Below, piece after piece: positions 8,151 to 17,300 of a DNA stretch of 64,000 bases. This DNA is from Peristeroidobacter soli (GTDB lineage Bacteria > Pseudomonadota > Gammaproteobacteria > Steroidobacterales > Steroidobacteraceae). The stretch lies in NCBI RefSeq assembly GCF_004138485.1, contig NZ_RYEV01000006.1, positions 310,001 through 374,000 on the forward strand, read 5' to 3'. Every line of letters begins with the position of its first letter. Positions within the stretch are counted from its first letter, which is position 1. The position numbers and the translations under genes are program-made. Below the pieces are notes generated by a model. The model had not been told where the DNA came from. It was given only the letters and a program-made list of their open reading frames with translations, and did not search any database.

Positions 8151-9167
8151 ATGATGCGTCGCTTGGTGCTTGCGATACCCTTGGCGCTTGGTCTGTGGAT
8201 CGGGTCGGGGGACGGGGTGATGGCGAAAGAGGTTCCGGTGCTGGGCAAGATCGAGCGTCTCGATCCGGCGTTCGACCAGCGGGTCGAGCCGGGGGCCGTC
8301 ATCGAAGTGCTCGCCGAGAAAAAATTCGAATGGTCGGAAGGCCCGATCTGGGACGCGCCCAGGCAACGTCTGCTGTTCTCGGACATCCCCCGGAACATGA
8401 TCTGGGAATGGTCCGAAGCCGGTGGCTTGAAGAAATTCCTGCAGCCGTCCGGTTACACCGGCGCCGATGCATTCACGGGTCGGGAGCCGGGCTCGAACGG
8501 ATTGACGTTCAACAAGGCCGGCGAGCTCGTGCTGTGTCAGCACGGCGATCGTCGTATCGCCCGGCTGAGCGGCGGCAAGTTCGTGACGCTGGCCGATAAC
8601 TATCAGGGCAAGCGTCTCAACAGCCCCAACGATCTGGTGTTCAAGTCGAACGGCGACCTTTATTTCACCGATCCGCCGTATGGGTTGCCGAAAGGCGCGG
8701 ACGATCCGCGCAAGGAGCTGGAATTCCAGGGTGTGTATCGATTGAATGCGCGTGGCGAGCTGACGCTGCTGACCCGCGAGCTGAGCCGTCCCAATGGCCT
8801 GGCGTTCTCACCGGATGAACAGACGCTCTACGTCGCCAACTCCGATCCGGACAAGGCGATCGTGATGGCGTATCCGGTCAAGAGCGACGGCACGCTCGGC
8901 GCTGGCAAAGTCTTCTTCGACGTGACCGCGGCCGCGAAGGAAAAGAAACCCGGCCTCCCCGACGGCATGAAAGTCAGTCGCGACGGCACGCTGTGGGCAA
9001 CCGCGCCGGGCGGCATCCTCGTTTATTCGCCGGCCGGCAAACATCTGGGCACATTGGCCACCGGCGTGCCGACCGCCAATCTGACGTTCGGCGACGACGG
9101 CGGCACGTTGTATATCACCGCGGATAAGAACCTGGTTCGGCTGCGGACCAAAGTCAAAGGCTGGTAA
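8151..9167 (+). CDS. SMP-30/gluconolactonase family protein, exported
   Basis: A 338-aa six-bladed beta-propeller lactonase. An N-terminal signal peptide (MMRRLVLAIPLALGLWIGSG) implies export to the periplasm. Family motifs include EGPIWDAPRQRLLFSDIP near the start (metal-binding Glu), NSPNDLVFKSNGDLYFTDPP in the centre and RPNGLAFSPDEQTLYVANSD later (metal-binding Asn and Asp). It probably hydrolyses a sugar or other lactone. The ATG at 8151 follows AGGAGGGGG at 7 bp; an in-frame upstream start lacks such a site. It stands alone on the plus strand. Confidence 0.87.
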   Translation: MMRRLVLAIPLALGLWIGSGDGVMAKEVPVLGKIERLDPAFDQRVEPGAVIEVLAEKKFEWSEGPIWDAPRQRLLFSDIPRNMIWEWSEAGGLKKFLQPSGYTGADAFTGREPGSNGLTFNKAGELVLCQHGDRRIARLSGGKFVTLADNYQGKRLNSPNDLVFKSNGDLYFTDPPYGLPKGADDPRKELEFQGVYRLNARGELTLLTRELSRPNGLAFSPDEQTLYVANSDPDKAIVMAYPVKSDGTLGAGKVFFDVTAAAKEKKPGLPDGMKVSRDGTLWATAPGGILVYSPAGKHLGTLATGVPTANLTFGDDGGTLYITADKNLVRLRTKVKGW

Positions 9168-9194
9168 CACTCGGCCGCGCGTGCCGCCTGTTTC

Positions 9195-9515
9195 TCAAGG
9201 CTGGCCGACCACGACATCACTGATCTGCAGCACCGGCGCCAGATCGGTGTAGTTCGGGATGTCGGCCAGAATCTCCTTGGCATGCGGGCCGAATCCCGCC
9301 TGGAAGGCTTCGACTGAATCGCAATAGATGTGGCACATCGCCACATAGGTCGGCGGCTCACCGGGCGCGCCGCCGGCCAACCCTTTGTCCACGGTATAGA
9401 AACGGCACGCGGCTCCCATGCGGGCCTGCACCAGCGGCATGTGCTTGTCCCGGTAATAGGCGTGGTCGAAGCGAGCGCCTGCTTTGTTCGGATACATCAC
9501 GCTTACTTTGATCAT
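9195..9515 (-). CDS. EthD family protein
   Basis: A 106-aa dimeric alpha/beta-barrel protein of the EthD family. The conserved start [20 protein letters not shown], with [10 protein letters not shown], is diagnostic, as is the C-terminal [18 protein letters not shown]. Members accompany oxidative degradation pathways for ethers and aromatics, but their catalytic role is uncertain. GGGAG precedes the ATG by 7 bp. It has no same-strand partner here. Confidence 0.85.
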   Translation of the reverse strand: MIKVSVMYPNKAGARFDHAYYRDKHMPLVQARMGAACRFYTVDKGLAGGAPGEPPTYVAMCHIYCDSVEAFQAGFGPHAKEILADIPNYTDLAPVLQISDVVVGQP

Positions 9516-9579
9516 CGTTTGCTCCCGTTAGCGACGCCGCGAGGGGCCTATCGTGCACCCGGCGCCGCCTGTCGTTCAA

Positions 9580-9955
9580 TCTCCACGGCGCCGGCAGCGG
9601 TTTGTATGGAATGTTGACGTTCGCCATCGTCGCGATGTTCATTGCCGGCTTGATGGTGGGCCGCACGCCGGAATATCTGGGCAAGAAGATCGAAGCCTAC
9701 GAAGTGAAGATGGCGTCGCTCGTGCTCATCGACCTGGTGACCGCATCTGGCAGTGGACTCGATCCACATATCTCACCGGCGGCCGCGGAGTATCAGGTTC
9801 CTCGGGTCGCTCGGTTGCGCAACCGGCCGGAGGCGGAGAGACGAACCCTGGTGAAACAGGCAACGGAGGGCCGGACGTTCGGAGTCCTCGGTGAGCCCCG
9901 GGTCAACGTGTTGCTGCTGAATCTGTCCTTGGATGGCCGGAATGCCAGCCACTGA
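9580..9955 (+). pseudogene. KdpA-KdpC deletion fusion (relic of kdpABC)
   Basis: The first 45 or so codons (GAGSGLYGM, then [20 protein letters not shown]) are the conserved internal part of KdpA, the potassium-binding subunit. From about 9731 the same frame switches to the C-terminal half of KdpC ([20 protein letters not shown], later [15 protein letters not shown]). The start of KdpA, all of KdpB and the KdpC membrane anchor are missing. The simplest history is one in-frame deletion inside a kdpABC operon. The product cannot be a functional Kdp ATPase. No ribosome site or KdpDE genes are seen. Confidence 0.85.
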
Positions 9956-10025
9956 GTCAATTTGCCCCAGCTCCATGTAGCCTTCTTCATTTGATTCGAC
10001 GGGCGCCGGTCGCTAACCTGCGACC

Positions 10026-12008
10026 ATGAAGCGGTTCTCATTCTCATCGGCCCACGGGCAATGGCGCTCGTGGGTGATGGTCTCGATAGCGTGGCTGGTG
10101 ATGTTTGGCGCGGGCCCGGCGTTGTCAGCGGAAGATGACAAGCTCGACCTGCAGGTTCGCCAGCTGTGGCAGCTCATTGATTATGTCGCGGTGGACTATG
10201 CCGGTGCCGTGAGCGGCGGGCAGGTCACCAACGCGGGTGAATTCAAGGAGATGAGGGAGTTCACGGCGACGATTCGGGAGCGCTTGAAGTCGCTGCCGGC
10301 GCGTGACGGCCGCGAGCAACTTGCCCAGCAGAGTCAGTTGCTCGAAACGGCAGTTTCTCAACAGGCGGATGCGGCCAGGGTCGCGCAGCTCGCGCACACG
10401 CTTGCGAATCAATTGCTGGCGGCCTATCCGGTGCCGATCGCGCCGAAGGCAGTGCCCGATATCGCTCGCGGCGCGGCGCTGTATCAAGAACAGTGTGGCG
10501 CTTGTCATGGCGCCGCCGGTCATGGCGATGGTCCCGCCGCGGCTCAGCTCGATCCGCCGCCGGTTGCTTTCACCGATGCAGCTCGAGCGCGTGCGCGCAG
10601 CCTTTATTCTTTGTTCGAAGCGATCAGCCAAGGTGTCGGCGGCACGGCGATGCCGAGCTTCGCGACGCTGTCACCCGAAGATCGCTGGGCATTGAGCTTC
10701 TACGTCGGAACGCTGGCCTATCCCGAGGCGACGCGTCAGGCCGGTGCCAGACTTTGGAAACAAGATCCGACGCTGCGTGATCGCATCCCCGATCTCGAAA
10801 CGCTGGTCCGCCAGAACGAGAACGAGCTTTCCACCGACTTGGGCGCCAGTCGCGCATCGGCCGTACTCGCTTATCTGCGTGCGACGCCATCGGCGCTGGT
10901 TCAAGAGACCGGCGTGGCGCTGGCGCGCGCTCGTCTGCATCAGAGCATCGCGGCCTATGAATCCGGCAACAAGCAGGAGGCCGCTCGATTGGCATTGTCG
11001 TCGTACCTCGATGGCGTCGAGCCCATCGAGCCGCGCCTGGCCGCGCGAGACGAAAAGGTTCTGCGACGCATTGAAGGCGTGATGGCGGAGTATCGGGCTC
11101 GGATCGAGCGGGGCGCCACACCTGCCGAAATGAGGGAGCAGCTCGCGGCGGTCGAGGCAGTGCTGAACGATGCGAGCAACGTTCTCGATCAAGGCAACAC
11201 CGGTGCGGCGACGACATTCATCGCCAGCTTTACCATTCTGGTGCGCGAAGGATTGGAGGCGCTGTTGCTGGTCGTCGCCATCGTCGCGTTCCTGCGCAAG
11301 TCGGGCCGGCAGGAATTGATGCCGTATGTCCACGGCGGTTGGATCTCGGCGCTCGTCGCTGGCGGAGTCACCTGGCTCGTCGCCAGATATCTGATCGACA
11401 TCAGCGGCGCGAGCCGTGAGCTTACCGAAGGATATGCGTCGCTCTTCGCCGCGTTCATCCTGTTGACCGTCGGTTTGTGGATGCATCAGAAGAGCGTCGC
11501 CGGCCATTGGCAGCGCTATTTCCAGAACAACCTGTCCGGGATTCTGCGAGGGCGTTCGGCGTGGTTGCTCGCCGGTCTCGCGTTCCTGATGGTCTATCGA
11601 GAAGTGTTCGAGACCATTCTGTTCTACGCGGCGCTCGGCAGTGAAGGCAATGGAGCCGCGGCTCTGGCGGGATTCGTGGCTGGCTCGGCAGTGCTGGCGC
11701 TCACCGCGACCGCGATGTTGAAGTTCAGCGCGCGGTTACCGATCGCAAAATTCTTCTCGGTCAGCTCGATATTCATTGCGGTGCTGGCGGTGGTGCTGGC
11801 TGGCAAAGGCGCGGCAGCGTTGCAAGAGGCGGGAATATTGTCGGTCCAGACATTGCCCCTGCCGCGAATCGAGCTGGTGGGCCTGTACCCTTCCGTCCAG
11901 ACGCTGTTGTTACAAGCGATCGTGGCGCTCGCTGCAATCGTCGGCTTCGCCTACAACGCGCGGTCAGCGAGGCAGCGCTCGTCAACTGACGCGATGGCGC
12001 CGCACTGA
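10026..12008 (+). CDS. FTR1 family iron permease with cytochrome c domain
   Basis: A 660-aa protein with three parts. A signal peptide precedes a helical region. A class I cytochrome c domain has haem site C157-G-A-C160-H161, with the distal Met probably in GGTAMPSF. A C-terminal FTR1 permease has about seven membrane helices and two iron-binding motifs, R407-E-G-L-E411 and R525-E-V-F-E529. The family imports Fe(III) after oxidation of Fe(II); the fused haem domain could pass electrons or oxidise iron on the periplasmic side. It stands alone between the kdp relic and a convergent amidohydrolase. Confidence 0.9.
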   Translation: MKRFSFSSAHGQWRSWVMVSIAWLVMFGAGPALSAEDDKLDLQVRQLWQLIDYVAVDYAGAVSGGQVTNAGEFKEMREFTATIRERLKSLPARDGREQLAQQSQLLETAVSQQADAARVAQLAHTLANQLLAAYPVPIAPKAVPDIARGAALYQEQCGACHGAAGHGDGPAAAQLDPPPVAFTDAARARARSLYSLFEAISQGVGGTAMPSFATLSPEDRWALSFYVGTLAYPEATRQAGARLWKQDPTLRDRIPDLETLVRQNENELSTDLGASRASAVLAYLRATPSALVQETGVALARARLHQSIAAYESGNKQEAARLALSSYLDGVEPIEPRLAARDEKVLRRIEGVMAEYRARIERGATPAEMREQLAAVEAVLNDASNVLDQGNTGAATTFIASFTILVREGLEALLLVVAIVAFLRKSGRQELMPYVHGGWISALVAGGVTWLVARYLIDISGASRELTEGYASLFAAFILLTVGLWMHQKSVAGHWQRYFQNNLSGILRGRSAWLLAGLAFLMVYREVFETILFYAALGSEGNGAAALAGFVAGSAVLALTATAMLKFSARLPIAKFFSVSSIFIAVLAVVLAGKGAAALQEAGILSVQTLPLPRIELVGLYPSVQTLLLQAIVALAAIVGFAYNARSARQRSSTDAMAPH

Positions 12009-12029
12009 GCGACGCCACCGCGGATCGAC

Positions 12030-13364
12030 TCAGCGCTGCATCTTGCCGTCGCGCTTGATCACTTCGCCGCCCTTCATCACGAACTCAACTTTCTGGAGCA
12101 CCGTGATGTCATTCAGCGGGTCGCCTTGCACGGCGACGATGTCTGCGTAACGACCAGCCTGTACCGAACCGATGTCTTCGGGGCTGCCGACGAGCTCGGC
12201 GGCGTTACGAGTCGCGGTGAAGATCGCATCCATCGGCGTCAGGCCTGCTTTCACGAGCAGCGCGAATTCCTCGGCCTTGTTGCGATTCGACGTGGCCCCC
12301 TGGTCGGTGCCGAACGCGATCTTCACACCCGCCTTATAAGCACGGCCGGCGTTGCCGATCATGGTTGGCGTGACGGCGATGGCTTTTTCCGCCACGGTCG
12401 GTGGCAACAGGTCCGGCGTTTTGATCGCAGTCTGATAGATCGCATCGGCGACCAGCAGCGTCGGCACCAGGAACGTGCCGTGCTGTTTCATCAGCTTGTA
12501 GCTCTCCGCGTCGGCGTAGGTGCCGTGCTCGATGGAATCCACGCCGGCGAGGATGGCGTGGTCGATGGCCTTCTTGCCGTGCGCATGCGCGGCGACCTTG
12601 AGGCCGAGCTCGTGTGCGGTCTCGATGACGGTCTTCATTTCCTCGTCGGTCATGGTCATGTGATGCGGATCGTCGCCGATGGAGCCGACGCCGCCGCTCG
12701 GCATGATCTTGATGACCGTCGCGCCACGACGGCGATGCTCACGAACTTTGACGCGAGCTTGTTCCGCGCTGTCGACGATGGATGCTTCGCGTCCTTCGAA
12801 AACCAGATCCGGGCGCAGGCCGTTGGCGCGATCCGAATGTCCGCCGGTCGGCCCGAGTGGCTCGAGCGCGGTCCATAAGCGAGGTCCGACGATCTTGCCC
12901 GATTCGATGGCGCGAATCAGTGCCGGCGCGGTGAGCGGGCCCGAGCCCAGATCGCGCACCGTCGTGAATCCCAGTTCCACTTCGCGACGCGCGTTGAGCG
13001 TGCCGGAAATCACCGCGTCGCCCTCGCTCTGAGTGAAACGATTCAGCGGGCGGCGATCGCCACTGGAAGAAATGTGATCGTGAGATTCGATGAAACCCGG
13101 CAGCACCGTAGCCGAGGAAAGATCGATCACCTCGGCGCCGGCGGGCGTCACGAAACCATTCTGCACCGACACGATGCGCTGGTCCTTGATGACGATGGAG
13201 ACTTTGCTTTTCGGTGCGGTGGCGATGCCGTCGATGAGCGTGCCGGCATGAATGACCACGTCTTTGGCCATCGCCGGGCCAGCCATTGCCGCGGCGACAG
13301 CCGTCAGCGACAGCAGCGCTTTCTTCACGGCATTCGCGATACCAGGGTTGTTGTTTCTTGTCAT
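12030..13364 (-). CDS. Secreted metal-dependent amidohydrolase (prolidase-like)
   Basis: A 444-aa amidohydrolase-superfamily enzyme with an N-terminal signal peptide (LLSLTAVAAAMAGPAMA). The full metal set is visible: H-D-H in GFIESHDHISS, a lysine in VIKIMPSGG (probably carboxylated), HAHG, SIEHGT and the catalytic aspartate in FGTDQG. This pattern matches the Xaa-Pro dipeptidase/imidazolonepropionase-like group, whose members cleave Xaa-Pro or Xaa-Arg dipeptides or N-acyl amino acids. It faces away from the outer-membrane protein gene. Confidence 0.88.
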   Translation of the reverse strand: MTRNNNPGIANAVKKALLSLTAVAAAMAGPAMAKDVVIHAGTLIDGIATAPKSKVSIVIKDQRIVSVQNGFVTPAGAEVIDLSSATVLPGFIESHDHISSSGDRRPLNRFTQSEGDAVISGTLNARREVELGFTTVRDLGSGPLTAPALIRAIESGKIVGPRLWTALEPLGPTGGHSDRANGLRPDLVFEGREASIVDSAEQARVKVREHRRRGATVIKIMPSGGVGSIGDDPHHMTMTDEEMKTVIETAHELGLKVAAHAHGKKAIDHAILAGVDSIEHGTYADAESYKLMKQHGTFLVPTLLVADAIYQTAIKTPDLLPPTVAEKAIAVTPTMIGNAGRAYKAGVKIAFGTDQGATSNRNKAEEFALLVKAGLTPMDAIFTATRNAAELVGSPEDIGSVQAGRYADIVAVQGDPLNDITVLQKVEFVMKGGEVIKRDGKMQR

Positions 13365-13595
13365 CGAGCGGTCCTCGAAACAGTTGTTGGTAAGTGGCTC
13401 GCACGGAGCCTACACGTGGGGCTAAACCACTTTTTTGCGAATGAGATTAAGAGTGACGCGGCATCAGCATGATTCATGCGCGCCGATTGCTCGTTCGCGC
13501 AATTGCTGGCACGCACCGATAGGACGAGGGGTGCGCAACTTGGTGCAAGTTCCCCGCGCATTGCTGAATTCGAAGCAACACGTTGTTACGCGCCG

Positions 13596-13614
13596 GCCGG
13601 TTTATTCGACCGGC
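13596..13614 (+). promoter_or_regulatory. Stem-loop in the long leader of the outer-membrane protein gene
   Basis: GCCGGT (13596-13601) pairs with ACCGGC (13609-13614) around a TTATTCG loop, 67 bp before the start codon. The whole 317-bp gap 13365-13681 holds no gene. It also contains AAGTGG (13392-13397) matched with CCACTT (13427-13432) and a run of six T on the plus strand. Leader hairpins often stabilise outer-membrane protein mRNAs; the role here is inferred. Confidence 0.35.
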
Positions 13615-13681
13615 ATGGCGAGCGCAAGCTGCTCCCCACGTCGCAGCAATGCGATGGTGAATAAAAGTTTAGGAGATGATG

Positions 13682-14302
13682 ATGTTGACGACCAAAAGAC
13701 TGATTGGATTAGCAACCGCTGGCGTACTTGCCGCCACGGCTGTGCCGGCGATGGCGCAGGTGACCGCGGGCAGCCAGGAAGTTGGCGCATATGTAGGCGA
13801 GGCGTTCGGCGACGATCTGAGCGATCGCAAGATCAACGGACGGACTCCCGAGCTCGATGACGATCTCACCTATGGCCTGCGCTACGGTTACCACTTTACC
13901 GACGCCTGGGGCCTTGAATTGTCGCTGGGTCAGACCAATACCTCGGTCACGGGTCTGTCCACGCGCGACATCGATCTGGATCTGACGACGTTCGATGTCG
14001 ATGCGGTTTATCACTTCAACCCGGGCAGCCGCTTCGTGCCTTATGTGCTCGCGGGTATCGGCTATGCCAGCGCGGACCTCGATCGTCCGATCACGGGCAC
14101 AGTCAACGGCGGCGGGCCGGTGCGCATCAGCGACGACAACGGCTTCACATTGAACGCCGGCGTCGGCGCGAAGTACTTCATCACCGACACGGTCTCGCTG
14201 CGCCTGGACGCGCGCTATCGTTATCTCGACAAGGTGATCGATCGTTACGACGATTCCTTGAACACGTTCGAGACGACGTTCGGCGTGGGCTTCCAGTTCT
14301 GA
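13682..14302 (+). CDS. OmpA/OmpW-like outer-membrane beta-barrel protein
   Basis: A 206-aa outer-membrane protein with a signal peptide ending AVPAMAQ. Alternating hydrophobic strands (LTYGLRYGYHFTDAWGLELS, FVPYVLAGIGYASADL, SLRLDARYRYLDKV) and a terminal phenylalanine (VGFQF) are the marks of an eight-stranded barrel of the OMP_b-brl type. Three consecutive ATGs occur at 13676, 13679 and 13682. AGGAG at 13671-13675 is correctly spaced (6 bp) only for the last, which I chose. It is monocistronic and ends at a strong shared terminator. Confidence 0.85.
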   Translation: MLTTKRLIGLATAGVLAATAVPAMAQVTAGSQEVGAYVGEAFGDDLSDRKINGRTPELDDDLTYGLRYGYHFTDAWGLELSLGQTNTSVTGLSTRDIDLDLTTFDVDAVYHFNPGSRFVPYVLAGIGYASADLDRPITGTVNGGGPVRISDDNGFTLNAGVGAKYFITDTVSLRLDARYRYLDKVIDRYDDSLNTFETTFGVGFQF

Positions 14303-14314
14303 GCGAAGTCGATC

Positions 14315-14354
14315 AGCCCGTGCCCGGGGCCGGAACGGCCCGTCGGGCCGGGCT
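14315..14354. terminator. Bidirectional terminator hairpin
   Basis: Three nested stems pair: AGCCCG 14315-14320 with CGGGCT 14349-14354, GCCCG 14322-14326 with CGGGC 14344-14348, and GGGCCG 14327-14332 with CGGCCC 14336-14341. The total is 17 GC-rich pairs with two small bulges. It lies between the convergent outer-membrane protein and STAND NTPase genes. No T-run is present, so termination efficiency is uncertain. Confidence 0.6.
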
Positions 14355-17300
14355 CAGCCGATGAAGATTCGTGCCGAGAGATCGTCGGCGATCGCAATGT
14401 TCTGGAGCAGCGTCTCGGCGGTTTGCGCTCGTTGAGCGTGTGCATGAATCAATAGCGGCGCGATCTCGGTGACGTGATCGTGCAAGGGCGAACCATCCAT
14501 TGATGCATCACGCTCGGCGAGCGCTTGCAACAGCTTCGCTGCTGTCTTGAGCGCCTGCTCGGGACTGTCGAGCAGGGCGGCCGCAACGATCGCTTCGATC
14601 TCGGGGCTGCTCGTGTCCGGCTCGCGCACCCGATCGCATGATTTCTCGAGCAGTTCTCGTGCGCGCCGCTTGTCGCCGTCGAGTGTGAACAGAAGCTCGG
14701 CGGCGTTCGCGTATGAGCGGGCGAGCTGTACTTGCCCTTCTGTTGGTGCGCGTGCAATCGACAACGCGCTGTCCAGCAGTTCGTCGACAGCAGCTCGGTT
14801 CCATTGAGCGCAATCCGCCGCCATGCGCAACAGGGCATCCACCTTTCGCCAGTCGGATTCGCTGCTGAGTGCGAAATGACGTGCCTTGGCGAGGAATAGA
14901 TCGGCGAGCGCTCTGTCCTGGGAGCTGTAAGCTCTCGCGAGCGCTGAGTAACCAACCGCGCGGCAGTCGGCATGGCTCATGGAATGTTCGATCGTGTCGA
15001 GCGCAAATTCGGACGCGTAGGGTGCGATTGCAACTGCAACTTCCCGCAGGCCTTCGTTGCGAAACCATTCACCGCGGTACTCGACGACTTCGTACGCGCG
15101 ACGAGCATTCGCCGCAGTCTCCCAGGCAAGATGGGGGTTGAATTTGGCGATGTCCGCGATGGCCCGGCCCACGCACCGATGATCGCCTTGCAACTGGTCG
15201 AGAACGAAACCAAGAAACACCCTGGCGAGTTCAGGGGAGCGCCTCGCGACGATGGCGCCCGCCGCAGCGAACGTGTTGCACAGGACATCCGAGCCGGACA
15301 GGATGGGGCGAGTCTCTGCGAGCCATTGAAAGACCCCATGGATGCTGTCGGCATCGGGCGGCCTGACGTGGTCGGTCGCGCGACATTCGTCCACCAGCGT
15401 GATCAATATCTCAGTCAACTGCGGGTGTTCGTGTGCGGTGGCTTGCAGAAGCAGCTCGGCGAGGACATTGATCTTGCCCCATTCGTTGTCCGGGGCAGAA
15501 GTGCCCAGCAGCTGCAAGGCCCGATTCAGATCGACTCGACCGAACGCTTCGATGACGACTTCCATGGCTTCGGCCCGCCCGGCAGGCAGTGACTCCGCCA
15601 ACTCCAGCGCTCGATCCGGGCTTTCCTCCGCAACTGCGGCCAACAGCTTCGCTTCCAGTGTCTTGCGCCAGAGATCATCGGGATTGGGCGTGGCGGCCTC
15701 GCGGATCTTCGACTCGATCTGACGTATCGCATTCTCGCCGTCGGTCGATGCGCGAGGAGTCATGAGCTTGATCACAGTTTCGAACTGCGTACGGGCAGGC
15801 GCCGGTTTCTGGCCGCCTGCAATGAGAGCAATTTCTTTCGCCGCAGTCTTTGCTGCTCTGGCGACCGCGGCTTTCCATCCGTAACCCTCGGCCTTCGCGA
15901 TGCCGATCAGATAAATATCCTGCTCGGCCTCCGCCAGCACTTCGTGAGCCGTGTCTTGATTGATGGCCGCCAGATGCACGCTGGCACTGAGCAGACCATA
16001 GCAACGGCAATGCGGATCGCGCGCGGCCCGGGCGTTCGCGAGCGCTTCATTCACGTCAAACGATGCAAGATCCGAGACGACTGTGCCGAATTTTTTCGCT
16101 CGCCAGTCGCCTTCATGCATGGCCAGCAACGCCTGCAGCGATTCCACCAGCAACCCGATGCGGATGGCTTGCGGTTGCGATTCGCCGGCCTGGCTCAGGT
16201 GCCAGAACGCGAGGGCGCGCTGTTGAGCGTCCGGCTCCTCGCGCGCCGTCCTCGCGGCGTTCTCGAACATCTCCTGCGCCTGGGGAGGCGCGACCGGCAG
16301 CAGCGTTGCAAACAGCTCTCGATAGATGAGACTGCGGTGCGCGAACGTCGACATTGTTTCGACGTTCGCAACCAGGGTTTGAAGCAGATCCAGAGAGTCA
16401 TGCAGGCCGCCGTCCCTGACGAGGTGTCCTTTCAGCAATAGCACGAGGCTTTCGGCTCGGGCGTCCGAGGACGTCTGGCGATTTGCAACCCACAGTGCCT
16501 TCTCCGGATCTTTGACGGCGATAGCAGCGACGATACTGCGTAGTGCTACCGCTCGAACCCATTGGGCGGACGCGAGCTCAGCCAGATCTACGGCACGCTC
16601 GACTTGGCCTGCAACGGCGTACAGCGGCGCGAACTGGCGTGGGATGTCGGCGCCGATGCGAGCGCGAAACGAGTCGACTGTGAGGCTGAAGCGAAGCATC
16701 GCTGCGGAGTTGGCGGTTGCCTCGGCAGCCTGCACGCCGCGCAGCAGGTCCTGGCGTATGGATCGATAGTCGTGAAAGCGCTCGATCTTCGCCCGCAGGA
16801 ACTGGCTCATCAGCAAGGGCTCGATTCGTTCCGCGAAGCCACCGGCCATCAAGTGCAGGGGCAGATGGCGCAGGCCGTAGTCATCGACAGCGGCCCAGTC
16901 GATCGTCGCCGCAACGTCGACGATCCCGCCATAGAAGGCGCTGAAGATGCAATGGCCGAGGCGCGGGTCCAGATGATGCGGGTTGTCGATGCTTCGATCC
17001 GCCACCGTCAATTGGTCGAGCGCGAGGAAGTCGCGCAACGATTGATGAAACAAACTGAAAGTGGGCTGCGCTCCCTCGGACTGCGTCCGCTCCAGGAACG
17101 GCTCGAATCTTGCGACGAATTTTCTGAATTCCGCGCTGTCGATCTGAGCTACTCGCTCGGCATGTTGTCGCGTCAGCGGCTCGCGTGCCGCGACCAGCAC
17201 GCTCCAAACCTGACTACTATCGTTCCACGAACTGCCCGCAGCCCGAGTGAGCGCGGCATGAAAGTATCCATGCAGGCCCGAGGGCAGGCGATCGATGCTT

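Noticed and set aside
13392-13436. Inverted repeat followed by six T, resembling a terminator
   Set aside because: It is oriented for plus-strand transcription, where no gene precedes it, so a terminator role is not supported.
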